In this document: positions 31,465-38,535 of the stretch, piece after piece
How positions within the stretch are numbered: position 1 is the first letter of the stretch
Layout: every line of letters starts with the position of its first letter
NCBI RefSeq assembly: GCF_016863095.1
Contig: NZ_BOOF01000037.1
Location: 1 to 64,000, forward strand
Source of the DNA: Microbispora siamensis
GTDB taxonomy: Bacteria > Actinomycetota > Actinomycetes > Streptosporangiales > Streptosporangiaceae
Reading direction: 5' to 3'
DNA: 64,000 bases
Position numbers and translations under genes: made by a program
Notes under the pieces: model-generated
Told to the model about the DNA's origin: nothing
What the model saw: the letters and a program-made list of their open reading frames with translations, nothing else
Databases searched by the model: none

Positions 31465-31497
31465 TCTCATCGGTTGATCTCCGTCGCCCCGATGAGA
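31465..31497 (+). promoter_or_regulatory. Perfect 9-bp inverted repeat upstream of the Cys-rich peptide gene
   Basis: TCTCATCGG (31465-31473) faces CCGATGAGA (31489-31497) across 15 bp. It lies 50 bp upstream of ATG 31548, in a 264-bp gap that must hold the promoter of the peptide cluster. It could be an operator or a leader hairpin; no T run follows. Confidence 0.55.
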
Positions 31498-31547
31498 ACG
31501 TGATGACGGCTGCTCGCATGATCAGCCCGCGAAGGGAGGAGTCTCGC

Positions 31548-31745
31548 ATGGTTAGCACGTTCCAGTCCTGGGGCGACCGCCTGCTGGCCCGTCTGGTGCC
31601 GAGGACCGAGGCGTCGGCCGCCGTGCCGTGCTGGTGCCCGGGCTACAGCCAGGCCGGCCCGAACTGCCCCTGCAACAACGGCGTACGACAGGTGTGCTGC
31701 TACGGCGGCAACTACGGCTACTACTGCTACAGCCAGGCCTGCTGA
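31548..31745 (+). CDS. Cysteine-rich precursor peptide (candidate secreted, disulfide-bonded RiPP)
   Basis: A 65-residue peptide with a very strong ribosome site (GGGAGGAG). Residues 1-24 are a cysteine-free amphipathic leader (FQSWGDRLLARLVPRT) ending EASA, an AxA-type signal-peptidase site. Residues 25-65 are the core with eight cysteines (28, 30, 40, 42, 50, 51, 60, 65), rich in Gly, Asn and Tyr, and with YSQA twice. The leader lacks a real hydrophobic core, so export by the ABC protein encoded downstream is more likely than Sec. MauE, S26 peptidase and MauD-like genes follow on the same strand. Eight cysteines allow four disulfides. The activity is unknown. Confidence 0.8.
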   Translation: MVSTFQSWGDRLLARLVPRTEASAAVPCWCPGYSQAGPNCPCNNGVRQVCCYGGNYGYYCYSQAC

Positions 31746-31762
31746 GGTCCGGCGCGGCGGGG

Positions 31763-31787
31763 CACGCGCGGGCGACGGCCCGCGCGT
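31763..31787 (+). terminator. Strong GC hairpin after the peptide gene (partial terminator or processing stem)
   Basis: CACGCGCGGGC (31763-31773) and GCCCGCGCGTG (31778-31787) pair perfectly with a 4-nt loop, 18 bp after the peptide stop. There is no T run. Such stems often make a precursor mRNA more abundant than the downstream maturation genes. Confidence 0.6.
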
Positions 31788-31913
31788 GGCCTCGGCCGGC
31801 CCGGCCCCGGGGATGTGCCGCGGATGCGCTGGGGCCGTCCGCCCGGTCCCTGCCGCCGGGTCACCTCTCGGCGATCACGTGTCGCGGCGGAGTCCAAGCC
31901 GAAGGGGGAAGTC

Positions 31914-32468
31914 GTGAACTACCTGCTCCTCGCCTGCCGGATGGCCATCGGGCTGACGTTCCTGGTCTCACTCGCGTCGAAGCTGCGCGGGCGGGAGTCC
32001 TGGCTGCGGTTCGCCGACGCCACGGCACGGTTGCTTCCCGCCCGTATGGGGGCCGTGGGAGCCGAGCGGCGCCACGCGCTCGCGGCCGTGGCCGCCGTCG
32101 CGGAGGGGGCCGTCGTCGTGCTGTTGACCGTCCCGGCCACGGCGTCGGCCGGGTTCGCGGTGGCGCTGGCCGCGCTGGCGGCGTTCTCCTTCGTCATCCA
32201 CGCCGCGATCCGCAGGGGGCTCGCGGTCCCGTGCCACTGTTTCGGCGGCCGGAAGCTGCCGGTCGGGCCCGCCGACCTCACCAGGAACGCCCTCCTCGGG
32301 CTGATCGCCCTCACCGGCCTGGCGCTGACGGTCCTCGTCCCCGTACGCGGGCCGGCCGAGCTCGCGGGAGCGGCGGTCGCGGCCCTGGCCGCGCTCCTGG
32401 TCACGGTCCTGGTCGTGCTGACGGGGGAGATCGCCGACCTGTTCGGGCTCACCCGGGAGAGCAGGTAG
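31914..32468 (+). CDS. MauE/DoxX-like redox-associated membrane protein
   Basis: A 184-residue integral membrane protein with four or five helices (YLLLACRMAIGLTFLVSLASKL, AAVAEGAVVVLLTVPATA, ALAAFSFVIHAAIRRG, NALLGLIALTGLALTV). A CHCFGG motif (VPCHCFGGRKLP) at the end of the second helical hairpin supplies a cysteine pair facing the periplasm-like side, as in MauE and VKOR-like electron carriers. In methylamine dehydrogenase systems MauE and MauD are needed for the disulfides of the small subunit. GTG 31914 follows AGGGGGAAG. S26 peptidase starts 2 bp after its stop. Confidence 0.85.
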   Translation: MNYLLLACRMAIGLTFLVSLASKLRGRESWLRFADATARLLPARMGAVGAERRHALAAVAAVAEGAVVVLLTVPATASAGFAVALAALAAFSFVIHAAIRRGLAVPCHCFGGRKLPVGPADLTRNALLGLIALTGLALTVLVPVRGPAELAGAAVAALAALLVTVLVVLTGEIADLFGLTRESR

Positions 32469-32470
32469 CG

Positions 32471-32947
32471 GTGGCCCATCCGGTGCGGAGGCGGCTGGTC
32501 CTCCTTCCCGTCGTGGCCGTGGCGCTCTCCGGCCTGGCCGTGGTCGCCTGGCTGCGCCGGCGGTTCGTCCTGGTCGAGGTGTCCGGCACGAGCATGCGGC
32601 CGAGCTTCCGCACGGGAGATCGCGTCCTGGTGCGGCGTGTCCCGTCGCACGGCGTACGGGTGGGCGAGGTCGTCGTGGTCGAGGCGCCACGGCCCCGGGG
32701 TCACCAGCCGGGGCCGGAACGGAAGTGGCACATCAAGCGGGTGGCGGCGGTCGGGGGCGACCCGGTGCCCGCGCGGGTGGCGGACGCGCCCGCGCTCCGG
32801 AACGCCGACCGGGTGCCGGCCGGTCATCTGGTCGTGCTGGGGGACGACCCACGCTCGAGCCTGGACTCGCGCCAGCGCGGCTTCGTGCCCGCCGACCGGG
32901 TCCTGGGAGTGGTCCTGCGGCGGTTGCCGCCGGACGGCAGTCGCTGA
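32471..32947 (+). CDS. S26 family signal peptidase
   Basis: A 158-residue membrane-anchored peptidase. One N-terminal helix (LVLLPVVAVALSGLAVVAWL) precedes box B with the catalytic Ser (EVSGTSMRPSFRTGD), then box D with the general-base Lys (KWHIKRVAAVGGD), and box E GDDPRSSLDSRQRG. It cleaves small-residue sites on the outer face. GTG 32471 is 2 bp after the MauE stop, so the genes are coupled. Its place in this cluster and the AxA site in the precursor suggest a dedicated leader peptidase rather than the housekeeping one. It is shorter than typical LepB proteins. Confidence 0.88.
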   Translation: MAHPVRRRLVLLPVVAVALSGLAVVAWLRRRFVLVEVSGTSMRPSFRTGDRVLVRRVPSHGVRVGEVVVVEAPRPRGHQPGPERKWHIKRVAAVGGDPVPARVADAPALRNADRVPAGHLVVLGDDPRSSLDSRQRGFVPADRVLGVVLRRLPPDGSR

Positions 32948-32974
32948 AAATCACGGCCCAAGCAGGGAGATCTC

Positions 32975-33502
32975 ATGCCGTTCCTCATCGCCTTCGTCGC
33001 GGTCGTCGGTGTCCTGTGCGCCGTGGACCTCGTCCTGTCCGTGGGCATCATCAGAAGGCTCCGTGAACACTCGGAGGCGTTGGCGGCGTTGCGCCGCGGA
33101 CCCGAGGTCATGGCCCCCGCGGGGTCGGCCCTCGGCCCGTTCACCGCCGTGACCACGGACGGGGAGACGGTGTCCGACGACACCCTCCCCGGGACGCCCA
33201 CGCTCGTGGGCGTCTTCTCTCCGGGCTGCCCCGCCTGCGCCGAGCGCATGCCGTCGTTCGTCGACGCCGCCAAGAACCGCGCGGGCGGGAGGTCGTCGGT
33301 CCTCGCCGTACTGGCCGGTCGCGAGGAGGACGTCGCGGCGGAGCGGGCCGCGCTCGAACCGGTCGCCCGTGTGGTGATCGAAAGCTCCGGCGGCGGCCTC
33401 ACGAGGGCGCTGTCGGTGTCCGGGTTCCCCGCCTTCGCGCTGGTCGACGCCTCCCGCACGATTCTCGCGAGCGGCACCAGCATGGAGGGCCTCGGCGCGT
33501 GA
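32975..33502 (+). CDS. MauD/TlpA-like membrane-anchored thioredoxin
   Basis: A 175-residue protein. The N-terminal helix (FLIAFVAVVGVLCAVDLVLS) anchors a thioredoxin-fold domain facing outward, with the active site SPGCPACAERMP (CPAC) and the cis-Pro region VSGFPAFALVDA. This is the layout of MauD, which acts with MauE in disulfide formation of the methylamine dehydrogenase small subunit. Here it probably oxidises or isomerises the Cys-rich peptide. Its stop overlaps the start of the ABC exporter (GTGA), so production is coupled. No methylamine dehydrogenase genes are present. Confidence 0.88.
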   Translation: MPFLIAFVAVVGVLCAVDLVLSVGIIRRLREHSEALAALRRGPEVMAPAGSALGPFTAVTTDGETVSDDTLPGTPTLVGVFSPGCPACAERMPSFVDAAKNRAGGRSSVLAVLAGREEDVAAERAALEPVARVVIESSGGGLTRALSVSGFPAFALVDASRTILASGTSMEGLGA

Positions 33503-35280
33503 AGGCCGTCTGGGCGGCCGTACGGCTGGCGTGGGAGGCGGGCAGAGCGAGGCTGGCGGCCTACGGCGCGCTGATCGCGGCAGGCGCGGTGATCCCACCG
33601 GCCATCGCCTGGCTGACCAAGGCCGTGCTCGACCTGGTCGCCCACGGGACGGCGACCCCGGCGTCGATCGCCTGGCTCGGCGCCGCGCTCGCCGCCTGCG
33701 GGACCATGGCGGCCGTCGTCCCCCAGATCACCCTGTATCTGCGGGAGGAGATCGGCAGGAGGATCGGCGTCGTCGCGCAGGACCGCCTGTTCGCCGCCAC
33801 CGAGCGGTTCGTCGGCCTGGCGAGGTTCGAGGATCCCGCCTTCCTCGACACGCTCAGGCTCGCGCTGCAGTACGGCGGCGCCACTCCCGGCATGGTGGTC
33901 ATGGCCGCCTTCGGGATCGTCAGGTCGGTGCTGGCCGGTGTGGGCTTCCTCGGCGCGCTCGCCCTGATCAGCCCGTGGATGGCCGTCCTCGTGGCGGCCA
34001 CCGCCGTGCCGGGCCTCGCGGCCGAGGTCTGGCTGTCCCGGCGCCGTGCCGCGATGCTGGTCGGGATAGGCCCGAACGAGCGCAGGGAGTTCTTCTTCCA
34101 GGACCTCCTCCTGAGCGCCCAGGCCGCCAAGGAGATCAGGCTGTTCGGCCTCGCGGGCCACCTTCGCGGCCTGATGCGCGAGCAGCGCACGGCCGCCGAC
34201 GCCGAGCGCCGCCGCTCGGACCGCCGGGAGACGGCCGTCCAGAGCGTCATGGGGGGCGCGAGCGCGCTGCTGGCGGGGGCGGGTCTGGTCTGGGCCCTGC
34301 TGGAGACGCTCGGCGGGGGCCGGAGCGTGGGGGACATCTCGCTGTTCGTCGCCGCCGTCGCCGGAGTCCAGGCGGCGATCACCGGCCTGGTCGGTGAGAT
34401 CGCGACGATCCACCAGCAGGCGCTGCTCTTCGGCCACTACCTGTCGGTGCTGACGGCCCCGCCGGACCTCCCCGTACGGCCCGAGCCGGGGCAGGTGCCC
34501 GGGCTGCGGCGGGGGATCGAGTTCCGCGACGTCTGGTTCCGATACTCGGCCGAGCACGAGTGGGCACTGCGCGGCGTCTCGTTCACCATCCCGTACGGGC
34601 ACTCGGTCGGCCTGGTCGGCCGCAACGGCGCGGGCAAGAGCACGGTGGTCAAGCTGCTGTGCCGGATGTACGACCCGGAGCGGGGCGCGATCCTCTGGGA
34701 CGGCGTCGACCTCAGGGATGTCGATCCCGCGCAGTTGCGGCGGCGGATCGGCTCGGTGTTCCAGGACTACATGACCTACGACATGAGCGCGGCGGAGAAC
34801 ATCGGCCTCGGCGATCTCGACGCGATGGGGGACCGGGAGCGGATCACCGAGGCGGCCGGCCGGGCGGGGGCCGACGGCTTCGTCGGCGCGCTGCCCCGCG
34901 GCTACGACACGCTGCTGTCGCGGATCTTCCTCGACGGCGGCGAGGCGGGCGTCCACCTGTCCGGCGGTCAGTGGCAGCGTCTCGCGCTGGCACGCGCCTA
35001 CCTCAGAGGCGGACGTGACCTGCTGATCCTGGACGAGCCCAGCTCGGGCCTGGACGCCGAGGCCGAACACGAGATCCACAGCGGGCTGCGGCGGCACCGG
35101 GCAGGGCGGACCAACCTGCTCATCTCCCATCGTCTCGGCTCGATCCGGGAGGCCGACCTGATCGTGGTCCTGGACGAGGGGCGGGTGGCCGAGCACGGCT
35201 CGCACGCCGACCTGCTGCGCCTCGGCGGCCTGTACGCGAGCCTGTTCGCGATCCAGGCGGAGGGCTACCAGGTCGGCTGA
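33499..35280 (+). CDS. ABC exporter (fused permease-ATPase)
   Basis: A 593-residue half-transporter. The N-terminal half has six hydrophobic helices (for example AYGALIAAGAVIPPAIAWL and GASALLAGAGLVWALLE). The ATPase follows from about residue 340: Walker A GRNGAGKSTVVKLL, Q-loop VFQDYMTYDM, signature HLSGGQWQRLALARA, Walker B LLILDEPSSGLD and H-loop LISHRLGSI. It has no N-terminal C39 peptidase domain, so leader cleavage must be done elsewhere, consistent with the S26 peptidase. GTG 33499 overlaps the thioredoxin stop by 4 nt. It is the last gene of the cluster, convergent with a histidine kinase 8 bp away. Confidence 0.9.
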   Translation: MKAVWAAVRLAWEAGRARLAAYGALIAAGAVIPPAIAWLTKAVLDLVAHGTATPASIAWLGAALAACGTMAAVVPQITLYLREEIGRRIGVVAQDRLFAATERFVGLARFEDPAFLDTLRLALQYGGATPGMVVMAAFGIVRSVLAGVGFLGALALISPWMAVLVAATAVPGLAAEVWLSRRRAAMLVGIGPNERREFFFQDLLLSAQAAKEIRLFGLAGHLRGLMREQRTAADAERRRSDRRETAVQSVMGGASALLAGAGLVWALLETLGGGRSVGDISLFVAAVAGVQAAITGLVGEIATIHQQALLFGHYLSVLTAPPDLPVRPEPGQVPGLRRGIEFRDVWFRYSAEHEWALRGVSFTIPYGHSVGLVGRNGAGKSTVVKLLCRMYDPERGAILWDGVDLRDVDPAQLRRRIGSVFQDYMTYDMSAAENIGLGDLDAMGDRERITEAAGRAGADGFVGALPRGYDTLLSRIFLDGGEAGVHLSGGQWQRLALARAYLRGGRDLLILDEPSSGLDAEAEHEIHSGLRRHRAGRTNLLISHRLGSIREADLIVVLDEGRVAEHGSHADLLRLGGLYASLFAIQAEGYQVG

Positions 35281-35288
35281 GGGCCCCG

Positions 35289-36404
35289 TCAGGCCAGCGG
35301 CAGCGTGATCGTGAACAGGCAGCCGGGGCCCTCGTTGACCACGCCGATCTCGCCGTCGTGGGCCTCCACGATGCCCCGCGCGATGGCGAGGCCGAGCCCG
35401 GCGCCGCCGTCGGGGCCGGGTGTCCGCGCCGCCTCGCCGCGGAACGCGACGTCGAAGACCCGGGGAAGGTCCTCCTCCGGGATGCCGCCGCAGCCGTCCA
35501 GCACGGACAGGCGGGCGGTCGTCTCCTCCGCCGACGCCCGCACGACGACCGTGCCCCCGGCGGGCGTGTGGCGGATGGCGTTCACCACCAGATTGCGTAC
35601 GGCCCGGCCGAGTTGCCCGGCGTCCGCGTGCACCGGGACCCGCGGGTCCGCCTCGCCGGTCAGGTGCACGCCCTCGGCGCGGGCCAGCGGCTCGACGGCG
35701 GCGAGGGTGTCCGCGACGAGGTCGCCGAGCCCCGTGCGGGTGAGAGTGGGCCGCAGCGTGCCCGCGTGGATGCGCGACAGCTCGAACAGGTCCTCCACCA
35801 TCCCGGCCAGCCGGTCGACCTCCACCCTGATCTGGACGTGGTAGCGCTTGACGGTCTCGGGGTCGTCGGCCACCCCGTCCTCCAGGGCCTCCACCATCGC
35901 CCGCATGCCCGCGAGGGGGGTGCGCAGGTCGTGGCTGACCCACGCGACCAGTTCGCGCCGCGCGCTCTCCAGCGCCCGCTCGCGCTCGTGGCCCAGCCGC
36001 AGCCGCTCGTACGCCTGCTCCAGTGCGGTGCTGATGGTCTGCAGTTCGGCCGGGAGCGGCGCGGGCGGCGGGGTGAACCGGCCGGAGGGCGGCACGCTCT
36101 CCAGCGCGCCCACGAGGCTCCTGCTGGCGCGCACCACCGTGCGGGCGTTCACCAGCGCGACGCCGAGGCCCACCAGGCCGCCGATGCCGACGACGGTGAG
36201 CACGATGTTCTTCGGCCGCCCGTCGATGATCATGGCGAGGGTGATGGCGACCACCCCGGCCAGCGTCGCGGAGACCGTCACGGCCGCGACGACCGCGAGC
36301 ATCACGCCGATCGACCGGCGGCGCAGCACCCGCAGCAGCGCGAGGCCGAGGGCCGCGATGACGAGGCCGAGCCCGGCGGCGACCGCGACGATCTGGACGA
36401 TCAC
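35289..36404 (-). CDS. Membrane sensor histidine kinase
   Basis: A 371-residue kinase with two N-terminal helices (IVQIVAVAAGLGLVIAALGL, VMLAVVAAVTVSATLAGVV) and a third (NIVLTVVGIGGLVGLGVAL), almost no extracytoplasmic domain, HisKA with the phospho-accepting His in AWVSHDLRTPLAGM, and HATPase (N box RNLVVNAIRHTPAGG, G1 DGCGGI, G2 GGAGLGLAIARG). It signals to the OmpR-type regulator encoded just upstream. GTG 36404 overlaps the regulator stop (GTGA). A short sensor region suggests an intramembrane signal. Its closeness to the peptide cluster is convergent, so a link is possible but unproven. Confidence 0.9.
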   Translation of the reverse strand: MIVQIVAVAAGLGLVIAALGLALLRVLRRRSIGVMLAVVAAVTVSATLAGVVAITLAMIIDGRPKNIVLTVVGIGGLVGLGVALVNARTVVRASRSLVGALESVPPSGRFTPPPAPLPAELQTISTALEQAYERLRLGHERERALESARRELVAWVSHDLRTPLAGMRAMVEALEDGVADDPETVKRYHVQIRVEVDRLAGMVEDLFELSRIHAGTLRPTLTRTGLGDLVADTLAAVEPLARAEGVHLTGEADPRVPVHADAGQLGRAVRNLVVNAIRHTPAGGTVVVRASAEETTARLSVLDGCGGIPEEDLPRVFDVAFRGEAARTPGPDGGAGLGLAIARGIVEAHDGEIGVVNEGPGCLFTITLPLA

Positions 36405-37114
36405 GACAGCGGCTCGTAGCGGTAGCCGACGCCCCAGACCGTGACGATCCTGCGCGGGTCGGTGGGGTCGTCCTCGATCTTCTCCCGCAGCCTGCGCACG
36501 TGAACCGTCACGGTGGAGGAGTCGCCGAACGACCAGCCCCAGACCTGGTCGAGCAGGGCCGTGCGGCTGAACGCCTGGCGGGGATTGCGCAGCAGGTAAG
36601 CGAGCAGGTCGAACTCCCGGGCGGTCAGCGTGATCTCCTTGCCGCCCAGGTGCACCTCGTGGGCGCCGACGTCCACCACCAGGTCGCCGTCGCGCAGCAC
36701 GCCGGTGCCCGTCGGCACCAGCGCGCCGCGGGCCCGCCGCAGCACGGACTGCACGCGCAGGGCCAGCTCGCGCGGGCTGAACGGCTTCGTCACGTAGTCG
36801 TCGGCGCCGGTCTCCAGGCCGACCACCCGGTCCATCTCCTCGCCGAGGGCGGTCAGCATGATCACCGGCACGGGCCAGCGCTCCCGCAGCTTCCGGCAGA
36901 CCTGCAGGCCGTCGAGCTTGGGCAGCATCAGGTCGAGCACCATCAGGTCGGGCGGGTCGGCCAGGGCCCGCCGCAGCGCCTCGGCCCCGTCGCCCACGCA
37001 CTCGACCTCGTGGCCGTCCCGCTCCAGGTAGCGGGCCACCACCTCGGCGACGGTGGGGTCGTCGTCCACCACGAGGACACGGGCGGGGTTCTGGGGAGAC
37101 TTCGAGGCCGGCAC
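36401..37114 (-). CDS. OmpR/PhoB-family response regulator
   Basis: A 237-residue regulator. The receiver domain has the acidic pair VVDDDPT, the phospho-Asp in MVLDLMLPKLDG and the Lys in TKPFSPREL. The C-terminal winged helix (LTAREFDLLAYLLRNPRQAFSR, STVTVHVRRLREKIEDDP, VWGVGYRYE) binds tandem half-sites. GTG 37114 is the start. It is the first gene of the two-component operon and its stop overlaps the kinase start. The 206-bp upstream spacer contains TTCACGTGAA (37233-37242), a perfect palindrome. Confidence 0.93.
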   Translation of the reverse strand: MPASKSPQNPARVLVVDDDPTVAEVVARYLERDGHEVECVGDGAEALRRALADPPDLMVLDLMLPKLDGLQVCRKLRERWPVPVIMLTALGEEMDRVVGLETGADDYVTKPFSPRELALRVQSVLRRARGALVPTGTGVLRDGDLVVDVGAHEVHLGGKEITLTAREFDLLAYLLRNPRQAFSRTALLDQVWGWSFGDSSTVTVHVRRLREKIEDDPTDPRRIVTVWGVGYRYEPLS

Positions 37115-37308
37115 GCCCTCAACGGTAAGTCCGCCGGGCCACCCGGCCGAGTCCCGTCACCGTCTCGTAAGAACCGGCCACGCGCGGCGCCGTCATGACC
37201 GTCTGTTGGCGAACCGCCGCCCGACGCGATGATTCACGTGAAACTTCCCTGAATCCCGGGTATGGGAACCGATTCTGGATCAAGCTCGCGGTTGTCGGTG
37301 CCACCGCG

Positions 37309-37321
37309 TACCTTGGGGCCA
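37309..37321 (+). promoter_or_regulatory. Probable leaderless start of the 55-residue membrane protein gene
   Basis: TACCTT (37309-37314) fits a TAnnnT -10 element and lies 6 bp before ATG 37321; no ribosome site is present. This is the same pattern as at 16877. Confidence 0.4.
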
Positions 37322-37488
37322 TGGCCCGTACCGTACTGACCGTACTGGGGATCCTCCTGGCCCTATGGCTGGTGTTCGGATTCGTGATCCCCGCCCTGTT
37401 CGCGACGCTGAAGTTCCTGCTCATCATCGGGATCATCGCCCTCGTCGTCGTCATCGCGGTCACCGTCGTCGGGAAGCTGTCCCGCTGA
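37321..37488 (+). CDS. 55-residue membrane protein
   Basis: Nearly all of the protein is hydrophobic: a first helix VLTVLGILLALWLVFGFVIP, a short turn (ALFATLKF) and a second helix LLIIGIIALVVVIAVTVVG, ending KLSR. The start at ATG 37321 has no ribosome site but a TACCTT box close upstream suggests a leaderless mRNA. It is 1 bp upstream of the next small membrane gene and precedes a YidC paralogue, so the three probably form an operon. The function is unknown; it could be a small partner or substrate of the insertase. Confidence 0.7.
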   Translation: MARTVLTVLGILLALWLVFGFVIPALFATLKFLLIIGIIALVVVIAVTVVGKLSR

Positions 37489-37489
37489 C

Positions 37490-37771
37490 GTGAACGCTCT
37501 CCAGGCCGCCATCGGATCGCTCGTCTGGCTGCTGGCCGAGTTGGCCGCCGGGTCCTCCGGGCCCGGCGCGCTGACCGCGGTCGGCCTGGCCGGCGCGGCC
37601 GTCCTGGTGTTCGCCTGGATGCTCTGCCGGCTGACCGGCGTCCCTGTCGTGGGTCAGGGGCCGGGCAGGCCGTCGTACAACGGTGAGACGGCGATGGTCA
37701 GGCTGCGCGATCCCGGCACGCCTGGCCGTCCCCGTCCCCGCGCGCCATCCGGAAGCCCCGCGCTCGTCTGA
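37490..37771 (+). CDS. Small membrane protein, DUF6412-like
   Basis: A 93-residue protein with two hydrophobic helices (LQAAIGSLVWLLAELAAG, ALTAVGLAGAAVLVFAWMLC) and a disordered, Arg/Pro-rich tail (DPGTPGRPRPRAPSG). It starts at GTG 37490. Actinobacterial DUF6412 proteins are found next to YidC paralogues, as here. The role is unknown, perhaps an accessory subunit for membrane insertion. Confidence 0.7.
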   Translation: MNALQAAIGSLVWLLAELAAGSSGPGALTAVGLAGAAVLVFAWMLCRLTGVPVVGQGPGRPSYNGETAMVRLRDPGTPGRPRPRAPSGSPALV

Positions 37772-37844
37772 CCGGCCATCCGGTCACGAGCGCTTTCGTC
37801 ATGCCCTCATCCACCGGCAGAAGGTCACAGACGAAAGGCTTCCC

Positions 37845-38507
37845 ATGTTCGACTTCGTGCTCGATCCCGCATACCGGCTCATCGACGCCCTCAGCCACGT
37901 CACCGGCGGCGGGCTCGCGATCGTCCTGGTCACCCTCGCCGTACGGCTGTCGCTGCTGCCGCTGAGCGTACGCGTCGCCCGTGCCCAGCGGATCCGGACG
38001 CGGCTCGCTCCCCAGGTGGACAGGCTGCGCACGCGGTGGAAGAACGACCCCCAGCGGCTCCTGCGCGAGGTGAACGCGTTGTACGCCAAGGAGGGCGTCG
38101 GCCAGTTCACCGGCTACCTCCCGGCGTTCGCGCAGTCGCCGTTCTTCATGGTGACCTACCGGCTGTTCACGGCCGCCGTGATCGCGGGGCACCCGAACCT
38201 GCTGCTGGCGCAGAGCGTGCTCGGCGTGCCGCTGGGGGAGCACCTCGCGGCCGCGGTCGCCGGGGCGGGCCTGGTCAGCCCCGCGGCCGGGGTGTTCGCC
38301 GCACTGCTCGCGCTGCTCGTCGTCGTGGCCGTGATCGCCGCCCGCAGGGTCGAGCCCACGGCGCCGATGCGGCGCCTCCAGGTCCTCGCGCCGTTCTGGA
38401 CCGTGGCGGTGGCGGCCTTCCTCCCGCTCGCGGCGGGCGTCTACCTGCTCGTGAGCAGCGCCTGGACGACGGCCGAGCGGGCCGTCCTCTACCCGCGCAC
38501 GGCGTGA
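37845..38507 (+). CDS. YidC/Oxa1-family membrane insertase paralogue
   Basis: A 220-residue, five-helix insertase of the short type without a large periplasmic domain. It has the YidC pattern: the first helix GLAIVLVTLAVRLSLLPLSV with the hydrophilic Arg, a charged coiled-coil cytoplasmic hairpin (RIRTRLAPQVDRLRTRWKND, EVNALYAKEGVGQFTGYLPAF) and QSPFFMVTYRLF. It inserts proteins into the cytoplasmic membrane. It is not in the usual rpmH-rnpA-yidC setting, so it is a second copy. AAAGG serves as ribosome site for ATG 37845. Confidence 0.85.
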   Translation: MFDFVLDPAYRLIDALSHVTGGGLAIVLVTLAVRLSLLPLSVRVARAQRIRTRLAPQVDRLRTRWKNDPQRLLREVNALYAKEGVGQFTGYLPAFAQSPFFMVTYRLFTAAVIAGHPNLLLAQSVLGVPLGEHLAAAVAGAGLVSPAAGVFAALLALLVVVAVIAARRVEPTAPMRRLQVLAPFWTVAVAAFLPLAAGVYLLVSSAWTTAERAVLYPRTA

Positions 38508-38535
38508 CGCCGACGCGGGCTGGAATGCTGAGGAC

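Noticed and set aside
31548-33502. Methylamine dehydrogenase (mau) operon
   Set aside because: Only MauE- and MauD-like proteins are present; the peptide is too small for MauA and lacks the tryptophan pair of TTQ in context, and MauB and MauG are absent.
31548-35280. Lanthipeptide or double-glycine bacteriocin cluster
   Set aside because: No LanB/C/M/KC-type enzyme, no GG leader site and no C39 domain on the ABC protein; the core is rich in Cys but poor in Ser/Thr.
32824-35943. 1039-codon frame antisense to the ABC exporter cluster
   Set aside because: Antisense shadow with no recognisable domain.
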